The notes: generated from the letters alone by a model not told the origin. 43,216 nucleotides of DNA from Flavobacteriaceae bacterium (GCA_016649715.1 JAENXC010000024.1:1-43216); one strand, 5' to 3'; positions 7,268 to 16,473 are shown, counted from the first letter of the stretch. Numbers and translations: made by a program.

Positions 7268-7723
7268 ATGCAATCCAAAGCCACCACACCAGACCAGTAC
7301 ATAGCCGAACTCCCCGAAGACCGAAAGAAAGCGATGCAAGAATTACGCGAAACGGTGAAGAAAAACCTCCCCAAAGGTTTTGCCGAAACCATGCAATACG
7401 GAATGATAAGCTACGTGGTGCCGCACAGCATCTATCCAGGCGGTTACCATTGCAAACCTGCCGATGCACTGCCTTTTTTAAGTATAGCCTCACAAAAAAA
7501 CCATATAGCCTTTTACCATATGGGTATATACAGCGATCCAGATTTGCTAAAATGGTTTACAGAAGAATATCCCAACTATGGGAAAGGAAAACTAGATATG
7601 GGCAAGAGCTGCATTCGCTTCAAAAACCCAAAAAATATTCCATTTGATTTATTAGGAAAACTCACCACAAAGATTTCTGTGGATGAATGGATTAAAAGGT
7701 ATGAAAGTTTTTTAAAAAAATAA
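7268..7723 (+). CDS. DUF1801 domain-containing protein (YdhG-like)
   Basis: A 151-residue cytosolic protein. It begins TTPDQYIAELPEDRKKAMQE and has the DUF1801 core: LRETVKKNLPKGFAETMQYG, the aromatic stretch ALPFLSIASQKNHIAFYHMG, and YGKGKLDMGKSCIRFKNP near the C-terminus. The ATG at 7268 is in frame with this domain; another ATG at 7258 is in a different frame. The family has an iron-chaperone-like (frataxin-like) fold and its role is not settled. It stands alone between a divergent lipidless secreted gene and the convergent M28 peptidase. Confidence 0.85.
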   Translation: MQSKATTPDQYIAELPEDRKKAMQELRETVKKNLPKGFAETMQYGMISYVVPHSIYPGGYHCKPADALPFLSIASQKNHIAFYHMGIYSDPDLLKWFTEEYPNYGKGKLDMGKSCIRFKNPKNIPFDLLGKLTTKISVDEWIKRYESFLKK

Positions 7724-7787
7724 TTCAGAAATCAGAATTACACCCCCATAACTTAACAACTGCATACTGCCACTGAACACTGAACAC

Positions 7788-9179
7788 TTATTTAGTTCCG
7801 TGCATATCAAATAGATAAACCAAGCTCGCCATCGTGGCTGCACCAAGCTCCAACTCCCGTTTGCTCACGTATTCAAAAATATCGTTGGCGGCGTGGTGAT
7901 AATCAAAATACCGTTGGGAATCTGGTTGAAGCCCGGCGAGTACATCAATATTTCCCTCCAGCGGACCAATATCGGAACCGCTGTGGCCTTTTTCAAAATA
8001 GTGAATTAAATAAGGCTTAAACAATGGCTCCCAAGATTGTACTTTCTTAAAATTGGCATCATTTGTCTGGAAATTAAAACCGCGCGGCGTAAATCCGCCG
8101 GCATCACTTTCCAAAGCAAAAAGATGTTTTTCACCCTTTCGTTTCACTTCTTCGGCATATTTTTTTCCGCCGCGCAGACCGTTTTCTTCATTCATAAACA
8201 ATACGGCGCGAATAGTGTGTTTTGGCTTGTAACCAATTTTCTTGAAAAGTCGCAATACTTCCATACTCTGCACACAACCTGCGCCATCGTCTTGCGAACC
8301 ATCCGCAAGATCCCAACTGTCCAAATGGCCGCCCACAACCATATATTCGTTTGGATTTGTACTTCCCGTTATTTCTCCAATAACGTTATACGATTGCACA
8401 TCGTCAAAGGTTTTGCAATTCTGTTTAAAATAAAACAAAAGATCGGGTTGCAATTTCAGCAGACTGCTTAAATATTCCGCGCCATTGGTGCTGATGGCTG
8501 CGGCAGGAATTCGCATATTGGCTGGCGTATCGCCATAATTCATTGCTCCCGCGTGGGGCAAGTCGTCCAACCTTAAGTTCATAGAACGAACAATCACTCC
8601 AATGGCGCCATACTTAGCTGATTCGGAAGCACCCCGTGAACGTTGGTCCACTGCGCCGCCGTAGGCTTCAAAAGTGTTTATCAAACTGGCATCCATCGGT
8701 CTATTGAAGAATACTATTTTTCCGGAAAGTTTCTCTTTTCCAAGTGCGGAAAGTTCGTCAAGGCCTTTCACTTCCACCACTTCCGCTTTTATGCCAAGGC
8801 TTGGCGTTGGAACGGAACCACCAAGCGCACAAATATTTGTAATGGTTTTATCTCCAGCTAAAGATTCAATATAAGCGTACTCTTTAAAACCGCGCGTCCA
8901 TTTTGGGACCATTACGGGCTGTAGCCAAACCTTGTCCAAACCGAGCTCGTTCAGTTCTGCTTCGGTATATTTCACGGCGCTCTCGGCTTCAATAGAACCG
9001 GAAAGCCTGCCGCCAATTTCGTTGGAAAGATAGTCCAGCCAGTCATATGCTTTCCCATCGGTCAAAGCTGTGGTATAAAGCTTTTTCAGCATTATGGAAT
9101 CCTGCACTGCGTTCTGGGAACTACTTACAGACGAAATGGTTAAAAAGAAAAGTAATGTGGGGAGAAAAGTGGTCTTCAT
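7788..9179 (-). CDS. M28 family zinc aminopeptidase with PA domain, exported
   Basis: A 463-residue metallopeptidase with signal peptide (MKTTFLPTLLFFLTISSVSS). An inserted protease-associated segment (about 130-250, KIVFFNRPMDAS...) precedes the M28 catalytic domain. The zinc-binding set is visible: His 285 in GGHLDSWD, Asp in GSQDDGAG, Glu pair in FMNEENGLRGG, Asp in ESDAGG and His in DYHHAAND. It should trim peptides in the periplasm or outside. It lies 32 bases downstream of ppk2 on the same strand and may be the last gene of the regulator-ppk2 unit. Family confidence is high; substrate unknown. Confidence 0.9.
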   Translation of the reverse strand: MKTTFLPTLLFFLTISSVSSSQNAVQDSIMLKKLYTTALTDGKAYDWLDYLSNEIGGRLSGSIEAESAVKYTEAELNELGLDKVWLQPVMVPKWTRGFKEYAYIESLAGDKTITNICALGGSVPTPSLGIKAEVVEVKGLDELSALGKEKLSGKIVFFNRPMDASLINTFEAYGGAVDQRSRGASESAKYGAIGVIVRSMNLRLDDLPHAGAMNYGDTPANMRIPAAAISTNGAEYLSSLLKLQPDLLFYFKQNCKTFDDVQSYNVIGEITGSTNPNEYMVVGGHLDSWDLADGSQDDGAGCVQSMEVLRLFKKIGYKPKHTIRAVLFMNEENGLRGGKKYAEEVKRKGEKHLFALESDAGGFTPRGFNFQTNDANFKKVQSWEPLFKPYLIHYFEKGHSGSDIGPLEGNIDVLAGLQPDSQRYFDYHHAANDIFEYVSKRELELGAATMASLVYLFDMHGTK

Positions 9180-9211
9180 TGTGAATATATTTAATAGAAA
9201 TTTAGGAGAAG

Positions 9212-10090
9212 TTAATCATTCTTAAGCCGTTCGCGGTATTCGGAAATCTTCGCTTTTATGTCATCATCCAGTTCCGGTTCTTTGATGTCTTTATATTTTT
9301 TGAGTTCCTGAAGCATAATTTCCGCAACAATCACACGAGCGGTTTCTTTATCGTTTGAAGGGATAAGGTACCAAGGCGCATTCGGTTTTGAGGTGCGGTT
9401 GATGGCATCTTCATAATATTTTTGGTATTCGCCCCAAAGTTCACGTTCATCCAAATCGCCGGGAGAAAATTTCCAGTTTTTTTCTGGTTTGTCCAAACGG
9501 CGGAGTTGGCGGTTTTTTTGTTCGTCCTTGGAAAGGTTCAAAAAGAATTTGAAAATAATCGTCCCGTTTTGTTGTATGGTCTTCTCAAAATCATTGATCT
9601 GCTGAAAACGTTTGTCCCAAAATTCTTCATTAATATCCTCCAAACTATTCACATTCGGCAAATTTTCGCCAAGAATATATTCCGGATGTACTCTTGTTAC
9701 CAATACGTTTTCATAATGTGTTCTGTTGAAAACGCCAAACTTTCCGCGTTCGGGAAGTGCAATGTAATGGCGCCAAAGATAATCGTGTCTTTTTTCAAGT
9801 GCTGTAGGTGTTTTGAAGCTGTAAACTACTACCCCACGCGCATTAAAATCCTTAAAGACCTCACGGATCAAACTGTCCTTTCCTGCAGTGTCCATTCCTT
9901 GAAGACAGACCAACACTGCGTATTTTCCGTGGGCGTATAATGTATCTTGCAGTTTGCCCAATTTTTTGCGGGTGTCTTCCAAATGGTCTTCCAACTCGTC
10001 CTCTGTAGCCGCCAAATCCCAATCGGTATGGGTGCCGTCCAGCTTTATGGGCTTGGTCACTTTAAAATCTTCAATTTTTACTTCTTTCAT
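9212..10090 (-). CDS. ppk2: polyphosphate kinase 2 family nucleotide phosphotransferase
   Basis: A 292-residue cytosolic enzyme that moves phosphate between polyphosphate and nucleotides. The Walker A motif is GMDTAGKDS (residues 65-73); it is followed by the lid region KTPTALEKRHDYLWRHY and the Walker B-like FNRTHYENVLVTRVHP. The family-typical DERELWGEYQKYYEDAI and the ending NAPWYLIPSNDK are present. The overall pattern fits the single-domain PPK2 group of polyphosphate:AMP/ADP phosphotransferases; the preferred nucleotide cannot be read here. The start lies 5 bases after the stop of the response regulator, strongly suggesting one transcript. Confidence 0.9.
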   Translation of the reverse strand: MKEVKIEDFKVTKPIKLDGTHTDWDLAATEDELEDHLEDTRKKLGKLQDTLYAHGKYAVLVCLQGMDTAGKDSLIREVFKDFNARGVVVYSFKTPTALEKRHDYLWRHYIALPERGKFGVFNRTHYENVLVTRVHPEYILGENLPNVNSLEDINEEFWDKRFQQINDFEKTIQQNGTIIFKFFLNLSKDEQKNRQLRRLDKPEKNWKFSPGDLDERELWGEYQKYYEDAINRTSKPNAPWYLIPSNDKETARVIVAEIMLQELKKYKDIKEPELDDDIKAKISEYRERLKND

Positions 10091-10095
10091 ACTAT

Positions 10096-11259
10096 TTATT
10101 TACTCGCAAAAAGTTTCACGTCCTCTTCGCTGATTTCTTTTCCTCCCAAAATAATCAAACGTTCCACTACGTTTCGAAGTTCGCGAATGTTCCCAGTCCA
10201 GTCATATTCTTGCAAAAGTTTTATCGCTTTCGCGGAAAATTTCTTTTGGGCAGTTCCGTGTTCACTTGAAATTTTTTCAGAAAAGTAATTTATCAAAAGT
10301 GGAATGTCTGCACGTCTGTCGTTCAAGGAAGGTACTTTTATAAGAATTACCGCTAAACGGTGGTATAAATCTTCCCGAAAACGGCCTTCCTCTATTTCCT
10401 TTTTTAAATCCTTGTTGGTAGCAGTAATAACGCGTACATCCACTTTTATATCCCTGTCGTTCCCCACTCTTTGCACCTTGTTTTCCTGCAGGGCGCGCAA
10501 TACTTTCGCTTGCGCGGAAAGACTCATATCGCCCACTTCATCAAGGAAAAGAGTTCCTCCATTAGCAGCTTCAAACTTGCCAGCGCGATCTTTGATGGCA
10601 GAAGTGAATGCCCCTTTTACGTGTCCAAAAAGTTCACTTTCAATCAATTCACTGGGTATTGCGGCGCAATTTACTTCTATCATTGGACCGTTGCTACGCT
10701 CGCTTTTTTGATGAAGCCAATGCGCCACCAACTCCTTTCCTGTTCCGTTGGGGCCAGTAATTAAAACGCGGGCTTCGGTGGGTGCCACTTTTTCTATCAT
10801 TTCCTTTATTTGCGAAATGGCCGAGGATTCGCCCACCATTTCGTAGTTTTTGGAAACCTTCTTTTTAAGAAGTGTATTTTCAACCACCAATTCCTTTCGG
10901 TCCAAAGCAATGCGAACGGTGTTCAGCAAACGGTTTAAATCCGGCGGTTTTGAAATATAATCGAACGCGCCCATTTTCATCGTGTTTACAGCCGTTTCCA
11001 AATCGCCGTGGCCAGAAATCATCACTATCGGTATTTCTGGTTTTATTTTTTTCACCGCTTCCAAGACTTCAACGCCGTCCATTTTTGGCATTTTTATATC
11101 GCAAAGCACCAAATCAAAATCTTCCTTTTTGAGGAGTTCCATTCCGGCCAGGCCATCTTCGGCTTCAAAAACCTCGTAGCCTTTGTTTTCTTCGGTAAGG
11201 ATTTTCACCAAAACCCTGCGGATGGCTGCTTCGTCTTCTATTATAAGTATTCTTGGCAT
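10096..11259 (-). CDS. NtrC-type response regulator (REC-AAA+) lacking a Fis HTH
   Basis: A 387-residue regulator. Residues 1-120 are a receiver domain (ILIIEDEA, phospho-Asp in LVLCDIKMPKMDG, MISGHGD, Lys in YISKPP). Residues 140-370 are a sigma-54 activator AAA+ domain with Walker A-like GPNGTGKE, Walker B GGTLFLDEVGD, and the sigma-54-contact loop at 216-221 as GAFTSA in place of GAFTGA (Ser 220). The protein stops at GGKEISEEDVKLFASK with no C-terminal DNA-binding helix-turn-helix. The partner kinase is not in the window. First gene of a likely unit with ppk2 and the M28 peptidase. Confidence 0.9.
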   Translation of the reverse strand: MPRILIIEDEAAIRRVLVKILTEENKGYEVFEAEDGLAGMELLKKEDFDLVLCDIKMPKMDGVEVLEAVKKIKPEIPIVMISGHGDLETAVNTMKMGAFDYISKPPDLNRLLNTVRIALDRKELVVENTLLKKKVSKNYEMVGESSAISQIKEMIEKVAPTEARVLITGPNGTGKELVAHWLHQKSERSNGPMIEVNCAAIPSELIESELFGHVKGAFTSAIKDRAGKFEAANGGTLFLDEVGDMSLSAQAKVLRALQENKVQRVGNDRDIKVDVRVITATNKDLKKEIEEGRFREDLYHRLAVILIKVPSLNDRRADIPLLINYFSEKISSEHGTAQKKFSAKAIKLLQEYDWTGNIRELRNVVERLIILGGKEISEEDVKLFASK

Positions 11260-11321
11260 TTGATGGGTGTGTTTTATAATTCAACCATTATTTCTGTTGA
11301 AAAAATACAATTTTTTAAATT

Positions 11322-11432
11322 GACATAAGACGAAAGGAAGTAAGACATAGGACTATTATTATTTTTAAGAATTACATTTTTATCCAAACAATTTTTTTTG
11401 GTCTTACGTCCTAAGTCCTTTCGTCTTAAGTC
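11322..11432. terminator. long imperfect inverted repeat, likely terminator of the ABC permease gene
   Basis: The left arm 11322-11353 begins GACATAAGACGAAAGGAAGT and the right arm 11401-11432 ends CTTTCGTCTTAAGTC; they pair over about 30 bases with a few mismatches. The structure lies just past the stop of the minus-strand permease gene (11439), and the sequence leaving it on that strand is T-rich. It may also be a dispersed word-like repeat. Confidence 0.5.
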
Positions 11433-11438
11433 ATTTTT

Positions 11439-12746
11439 TTAATATTTAAGCCATTTAAAAATTTCCTTGTAGGTTGGTTTTTTGCCGTACATCAATATTC
11501 CCACTCGATAAATCTTTGCCGCAAACCAAACCATTCCGATAAAAGTACCGAAAAGTATTACAACCGAAAGTAGCTGCTGCCAAAGCGGAACGCCAAACGG
11601 AATTCGCATAAGCATTACAACGGGAGAAGTGAAAGGAATATATGAAAACACTTGTGAAACTGTGCCGTGCGGATTGTCTATCACCGTGAAAAAACCTACA
11701 TAAACCGCCAAAATAAGCGGCATTAAAATAGGCATCATAAATTGCTGGGTGTCGGTTTCACTGTCCACCGCCGCTCCAACGGAAGCGTACAACGAAGCGT
11801 ACAGCAAATAGCCGCCCACAAAGAAAAGGACAAACATCACTACTAAATTTGCGATTGGCAGGTTGTTTATCTCCAGCATTATATCGTGCAAAACCTGCTG
11901 CGTACCACCATCAACACTACTTTCAATAATTTGTTGCGAAGGGGATCCTGCAGCGGTATCAATTCCAAAAACCGAAGTTACAACGGTCATCAAAACCAAA
12001 ATAAGCACCACCCAAATCAAAAACTGTGTAATTCCAGCCAGCGTGGTTCCAAATATTTTTCCCAAAAGTAAAACGCGCGGTTTTACGGACGAAATGATAA
12101 CTTCAATTACCCGACTTGTTTTTTCTTCAATCACACTTCGCATAATCATATTGCCGTAAATAATGATAAACATAAACAGCAAATAACCTGCGGCGCCGCC
12201 AAAGGCCAGCTTCAAACCGGAACCGAGTTTGGAGGTTTCCTTACCTTTAAAAGTCTCTTGATTGGCACTGATGTTTACGTGAAGACTTTTTATAGTTTCC
12301 GAATCAATTCCGGCTTCTTTCAGCTTCAAAGTATTCACCTTGGTTTCCAGCATATCGTTGATGTCGCCCATCATGGAAAGCGATGGCGAATCTTCGGAAT
12401 AAAAAGTGATTCCTTTGGAAAGTGAGTCGAGATTTTCTGTTTTTGGAATATAGAGTAAGCCATAAATTTCTTCGGTTTCGGCTTCCTTTTTTGCCTCTTC
12501 CAAGGAAACATTCTTCAATAATTTATACTGCGTGTGCGGCGTACTGTTGAATTCATCCGCAAACAGACCGCTTTCATCCAATATCGAAATCTTACGGTTG
12601 GTGTCGTTGTTCAAACTGGACAAATAGGCCACCAAAGCAAAAATTCCCACAAAAATAAACGGGCTCAAAAACGTCATAATAATGAACGACTTGTTGCGGA
12701 CTTTGGTTAGGTATTCCCTTTTTATGATAAGCGGAAGATGGTTCAT
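11439..12746 (-). CDS. ABC-2 type transporter permease (NatB-like)
   Basis: A 435-residue integral membrane protein. One membrane span near residue 25-45 (FIIMTFLSPFIFVGIFALVA) is followed by a large extracytoplasmic domain (about 50-175). Five further spans follow from about residue 180, including the LLFMFIIIYGNMIMRSVIEE, KTSRVIEVIISSVKP segment typical of NatB/ABC-2 exporters. Its start is 6 bases after the stop of the ATPase gene, so the two form a transporter. NatAB-type pumps export sodium or drugs, but the substrate here is not visible. The next gene downstream is separated by an inverted repeat. Confidence 0.88.
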   Translation of the reverse strand: MNHLPLIIKREYLTKVRNKSFIIMTFLSPFIFVGIFALVAYLSSLNNDTNRKISILDESGLFADEFNSTPHTQYKLLKNVSLEEAKKEAETEEIYGLLYIPKTENLDSLSKGITFYSEDSPSLSMMGDINDMLETKVNTLKLKEAGIDSETIKSLHVNISANQETFKGKETSKLGSGLKLAFGGAAGYLLFMFIIIYGNMIMRSVIEEKTSRVIEVIISSVKPRVLLLGKIFGTTLAGITQFLIWVVLILVLMTVVTSVFGIDTAAGSPSQQIIESSVDGGTQQVLHDIMLEINNLPIANLVVMFVLFFVGGYLLYASLYASVGAAVDSETDTQQFMMPILMPLILAVYVGFFTVIDNPHGTVSQVFSYIPFTSPVVMLMRIPFGVPLWQQLLSVVILFGTFIGMVWFAAKIYRVGILMYGKKPTYKEIFKWLKY

Positions 12747-12752
12747 CGTGAT

Positions 12753-13679
12753 TTAATTGTTTTGGATGGTTTCAATAAAAATATCGCTGGCCGTTGGAAT
12801 CACTTCCACAAAATGGGTCAACTGTCCCTGCGAGGTCAAATAGTTTACAAAATCGTTAGTCGAGACTGAATCCGGCACTTTCACTTTGTATTGAAGTTCG
12901 TCGTTGATGCTTTTGAAAGTAGCTGGAAACACTTCAAATTTTTCCTTCAATAAAGCCGAAGTAGCAGCGTGATTAGGCGTTATCAGCCCAATCTCGAAAA
13001 CATTATTTTTGTATTGGCGTTTAATGTCCACCAATTTTCCGTCCAGTATTTTGTTTGCTTTATCGAGTAGCGCAATATGGTCGCACATTTCTTCCACAGA
13101 CTCCATTCTGTGGGTGGAAAAAATAACGGTTGCGCCTTCATCGCGGAGTTTTAATATTTCATCTTTTATAAGATTGGCATTTATAGGATCGAAACCGCTG
13201 AAAGGTTCATCGAAAATCAACAGTTTCGGTTTGTGGAGCACAGTAACCACAAACTGGATTTTCTGGGCCATTCCTTTTGAAAGTTCTTGTATTTTTTTAT
13301 CCCACCAATCGCCTATTTCCAAACGATCAAACCAGTATTTCAGCCGCTCCTTCGCTTCCTGTTTTGAAAGCCCTTTTAGCTGCGCTAAGTATAATGCCTG
13401 CTCCCCCACTTTCATCGTTTTGTATAGTCCGCGTTCTTCGGGAAGATAACCAATGTATTTAATGTGATGAGGTTGAAGCGGTTCGCCATCCAAAATGACC
13501 GAGCCAGTGTCGGGCATCGTGATTTGGTTTATAATTCTGATCAAAGTTGTTTTTCCGGCACCATTTGGCCCCAAAAGCCCAAAAATACTTCCTTTTTCCA
13601 CCTCGATAGATACATTGTTGAGCGCCTTGAAATCGCCATAGGCTTTGGAAACATTCTTGACCTCTAAAAGTTTTTCCAT
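12753..13679 (-). CDS. ABC transporter ATP-binding protein (NatA-like)
   Basis: A 308-residue ATPase; I choose the ATG at 13679 (MEKLLEVKNVSKAYG), not an upstream frame extension starting at 13742. Walker A is GPNGAGKTT (residues 37-45), Q-loop GYLPEERGLY, signature LSKGMAQKIQF, Walker B LLIFDEPFSG and switch His in STHRMESVEEMC. The C-terminal 90 residues form an accessory domain seen in NatA/CcmA-like exporters. It energises the permease encoded 6 bases downstream. Confidence 0.92.
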   Translation of the reverse strand: MEKLLEVKNVSKAYGDFKALNNVSIEVEKGSIFGLLGPNGAGKTTLIRIINQITMPDTGSVILDGEPLQPHHIKYIGYLPEERGLYKTMKVGEQALYLAQLKGLSKQEAKERLKYWFDRLEIGDWWDKKIQELSKGMAQKIQFVVTVLHKPKLLIFDEPFSGFDPINANLIKDEILKLRDEGATVIFSTHRMESVEEMCDHIALLDKANKILDGKLVDIKRQYKNNVFEIGLITPNHAATSALLKEKFEVFPATFKSINDELQYKVKVPDSVSTNDFVNYLTSQGQLTHFVEVIPTASDIFIETIQNN

Positions 13680-13837
13680 ACATTCTTTTTGAAGTGTGTA
13701 AATATATTGAATTGAAAAGCCCCTAACCCTCAAAGGGGGCAAGATTTATGATTTTTTTAGATAAAAGAAAAGAGATGAAAGAAAAAAGAACGTTTCAATT
13801 CCCCTTTTGGGCGGTAGGAGGGACTATAAAAACAAAA

Positions 13838-13867
13838 CCCACCCAAAAAATGAATTCTTTGGATGGG
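13838..13867 (-). terminator. rho-independent terminator of dnaJ
   Basis: CCCACCCAAA and TTTGGATGGG pair over 10 positions with one mismatch around a 10-base loop. On the minus strand the hairpin is followed by GTTTTGTTTTT. It lies about 90 bases past the dnaJ stop codon. Confidence 0.6.
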
Positions 13868-13955
13868 AAAAAAATTGCTATGAAAAAGAAAAATTATCGC
13901 TTCTAAGACGAAACGATTTTTCAAATATATATAAAAATATTTATTTAACGTTTGT

Positions 13956-15071
13956 TTAAGAGAACATATCTTTCACTTTTTCAAAAAATGATTTGTCATC
14001 TTTTTCTGGTTTTGGCTGAAAATGTTCGTCATCGCTCATTTTTTCAAAAAATTCCCTTTGTTCTTTTGAAAGCGATTTTGGGGTCCAAACATTTATGTGA
14101 ACTAGCAAATCGCCCGTTCCGTAGCCATTTATACTTGGAATTCCTTTGTTGCGAAGCCTTAAAATTTTCCCGCTCTGTGTGCCGTTATCAATTTTGATGC
14201 GGACCTTGCCTGTTACGGTTTCTATTTCCTTTGAAGTTCCCAACGCGGCTTCAGAAAAACTTATATACAGGTCGTAATGCAGGTTGTCGCCTTCGCGTTG
14301 TAGCGTTTCATGCGGTTTTTCTTCAATAGCTACCAAAAGGTCCCCGGGAATCCCGTTGCCTGGCGCATCGTTCCCCTTTCCGGAAACTTTAAGCTGCATG
14401 CCATCAACAACGCCTGCCGGTATTTTTATGGAAACGGTTTCTTCGGTAACCAACATCCCTTCAGCATCGGCATTTGCGGGTTTTGAATCTACAATCTGAC
14501 CCAAGCCACCGCAAGCGCTACAAGTGGCCGAAGTTTGCATACGGCCCAGAATTGTGTTTTGGATCCGTGTAACTTGTCCATGGCCATTGCAGGTTGAACA
14601 GGTTTTGTATGTGGTGCCCTTAGCGAGTTTTTTACGTTTTACCTTTATCTTTTTTTCAACTCCGTTGGCTATTTCTTCCAAAGTAAGCTGCACGCGAATG
14701 CGCAAATTGCTTCCCTTTACGGTTCTGCGGCCTCCACCTCCACCGAAGCCTCCGCCAAAACCACCGCCAAAAGCTCCTCCGAAAATATCACCAAACTGGC
14801 TGAAAATATCTTCCATGTTCATTCCGCCGCCGCTGAAACCACCGCCGCCATCAAAGGCACGGTGACCAAATTGGTCATAACGTGAACGCTTGTTGGGGTC
14901 GCTGAGCACCTCATAAGCTTCCGCCGCTTTTTTGAACATTGCCTCCGCTTCGTGGTCGCCCGGATTTTTATCGGGGTGATATTGGAGTGCTTTCTTTCGG
15001 TATGCCTTTTTTATTTCGGCTGCCGTCGCACTCTTTGAGATTTCTAAAATTTCGTAATAATCTTCCTTCAT
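13956..15071 (-). CDS. dnaJ: chaperone protein DnaJ with two of four zinc motifs
   Basis: A 371-residue Hsp40 co-chaperone that stimulates DnaK. J domain residues 1-70 with HPD at 32-34; Gly/Phe-rich linker about 72-115 (GGGFGGGF repeats). The cysteine-rich region has only two CxxCxGxG-type motifs, Cys 158/161 (CSTCNGHG) and Cys 184/187 (CSACGGLG), where E. coli DnaJ has four. The two missing ones correspond to motifs 1 and 4, leaving one complete zinc site. The C-terminal substrate-binding domains ([47 protein letters not shown]) are complete. It lies 28 bases downstream of grpE. Confidence 0.95.
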   Translation of the reverse strand: MKEDYYEILEISKSATAAEIKKAYRKKALQYHPDKNPGDHEAEAMFKKAAEAYEVLSDPNKRSRYDQFGHRAFDGGGGFSGGGMNMEDIFSQFGDIFGGAFGGGFGGGFGGGGGRRTVKGSNLRIRVQLTLEEIANGVEKKIKVKRKKLAKGTTYKTCSTCNGHGQVTRIQNTILGRMQTSATCSACGGLGQIVDSKPANADAEGMLVTEETVSIKIPAGVVDGMQLKVSGKGNDAPGNGIPGDLLVAIEEKPHETLQREGDNLHYDLYISFSEAALGTSKEIETVTGKVRIKIDNGTQSGKILRLRNKGIPSINGYGTGDLLVHINVWTPKSLSKEQREFFEKMSDDEHFQPKPEKDDKSFFEKVKDMFS

Positions 15072-15099
15072 ATTTTAGTCCGCTGCTGCGGAAAACTTT

Positions 15100-15645
15100 T
15101 TATTGTCCTATAACCACTTTTGGATAGCGAATTATTTTGTCGCCCAACATATATCCCTTTTCAACCACATCTATAATTTTACCTTTTAGTTTCTTTTCAG
15201 GAGCTGGAATTTGTGTGATGGCTTCGTGCGAATCTGCATCAAAAGTATCGCCAGGTTTCACATCCATCAACTGAAGCCCCTTTGTTTTAAGGGTTTCAAG
15301 AAGCTTGGCGTTAATAAGTTCAACTCCTTTAAAGTGATTATCGTCCTCTATTTTTTCAATTTCCTTAATTGCGCGCTCAAAGTCATCCAAAACAGGTAAC
15401 AATGAGGTAATTACATCCCCGCCAGCGGTTTTGAACATTTCAATCCGCTCGCGGGAGGTACGCTTTTTATAGTTTTCAAATTCAGCGAACAGGCGTAGGT
15501 AACGGTCTTTTTCTTTCTCAAACTCATTTTGTAATTCGGAAAGGGCGTCGATTACGTTTTCTTCTGCAATTTCCTGATCGTTTATTCCTGCATCGTCAAA
15601 GTCCACTTCTTCGTGGTTTTCTTTGAATTTATCATTTTTGCTCAT
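15100..15645 (-). CDS. grpE: nucleotide exchange factor GrpE
   Basis: About 181 residues from ATG 15645 (MSKNDKFKENHEEVD); an in-frame ATG at 15663 would add six residues and cannot be excluded. An acidic N-terminal tail is followed by a long coiled coil (ELQNEFEKEKDRYLRLFAEF, ENYKKRTSRER) and the beta-wing domain with the GrpE signature (SLLPVLDDFERAI, GDTFDADSHEAITQIPAP, GDKIIRYPKVVIGQ). It releases ADP from DnaK. Operon with dnaJ immediately downstream; dnaK is not in the window. Confidence 0.93.
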   Translation of the reverse strand: MSKNDKFKENHEEVDFDDAGINDQEIAEENVIDALSELQNEFEKEKDRYLRLFAEFENYKKRTSRERIEMFKTAGGDVITSLLPVLDDFERAIKEIEKIEDDNHFKGVELINAKLLETLKTKGLQLMDVKPGDTFDADSHEAITQIPAPEKKLKGKIIDVVEKGYMLGDKIIRYPKVVIGQ

Positions 15646-15766
15646 AGTAGCGTTTCTTTCCATTTTTTTCAGAAGGGAGCAAAAGTACTGCCATTTGTTC
15701 AAAATTGCCAAAATGTCACAGGTTTTAATTTAGTATTACTTTAAGAGAAATCGCCATTTGAAAACA

Positions 15767-15774
15767 TATGTTTG
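15767..15774 (+). promoter_or_regulatory. Bacteroidota-type -7 element for yceI
   Basis: TATGTTTG fits TAnnTTTG and lies 23 bases before the yceI ATG. No good TTG at the -33 position was found, so this rests on one half-site. Confidence 0.4.
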
Positions 15775-15797
15775 CAGTTCCTTAAAAAAAAATAATT

Positions 15798-16451
15798 ATG
15801 AAATTTACATTTTTGAAAATTACTTTAATGGCCTTTATAACAGTAGGCGCATTTTCTTGCAAAAACACGGAAAAAGAAACCGACATGTCCACCGAAGAAG
15901 CTGCCGAAGCAACTGAAATGGCCACAGAATATACTGTTGATTCAGCCGCTTCACAAATTATCTGGGAAGGTTCAAAACCTACCGCAACTCACCACGGAAC
16001 AATTAAACTTTCTTCGGGAACCATTCATCTTAACGAAGGAAATGTGGAAGCCGGAAACTTCGTGATTGATATGAACAGCATCAACGACGAAGATTTGGAG
16101 GGTGATGACAAAGCAAATTTGGAAGCGCACCTGAAAGGTACTGTTGAAGGTAAAGAAGGCGATTTCTTTAATGTAAAAGAATATCCGACCGCAAAATTTG
16201 AAATGACCAGCATTGAAAACAACATGGTAAAAGGAAACTTGACCATAAAAGACAAAACCAATGCCATTGAATTTCCTGCAACTGTATCGATGGATGGCGA
16301 CAAAATGATGCTGAAAAGTGAAGCTTTTGAAGTGGATAGAACCAAGTGGAACGTGAACTACGGTTCAAAATCTGTTTTCCCAAACTTAGGGGACAAGTTC
16401 ATTAATGACACAATGAAGATTTCTTTTTCTTTAGTTGCTACAAAAGCATAA
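15798..16451 (+). CDS. YceI family lipoprotein
   Basis: A 217-residue lipoprotein with lipobox GAFSC (Cys 21) and an acidic, Thr/Glu-rich linker. The YceI lipocalin-like barrel begins YTVDSAASQIIWEGSKP, continues THHGTIKLSSGTIHL and EGNVEAGNFVIDMNSI, then HLKGTVEGKEGDFFNVKEYP (the conserved FF-x-x-KEYPTAKF element), and ends KSVFPNLGDKFINDTMKISF. YceI proteins bind isoprenoid or amphiphilic ligands; the ligand here is unknown. It stands alone, with a terminator just downstream and grpE divergent upstream. Confidence 0.92.
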   Translation: MKFTFLKITLMAFITVGAFSCKNTEKETDMSTEEAAEATEMATEYTVDSAASQIIWEGSKPTATHHGTIKLSSGTIHLNEGNVEAGNFVIDMNSINDEDLEGDDKANLEAHLKGTVEGKEGDFFNVKEYPTAKFEMTSIENNMVKGNLTIKDKTNAIEFPATVSMDGDKMMLKSEAFEVDRTKWNVNYGSKSVFPNLGDKFINDTMKISFSLVATKA

Positions 16452-16473
16452 TCAAACTCATTTTTAAAAAATC

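Noticed and set aside
7258-7647. 129-codon frame starting ten bases before the DUF1801 gene
   Set aside because: Same strand but different frame from the recognised DUF1801 domain; the translation is Arg/Pro/His-rich shadow text.
9422-9940. 172-codon plus-strand frame
   Set aside because: Entirely antisense to ppk2, whose motifs are unambiguous.
14524-14865. 113-codon plus-strand frame rich in Pro
   Set aside because: Antisense to the Gly/Phe linker of dnaJ; the proline run mirrors the glycine codons.
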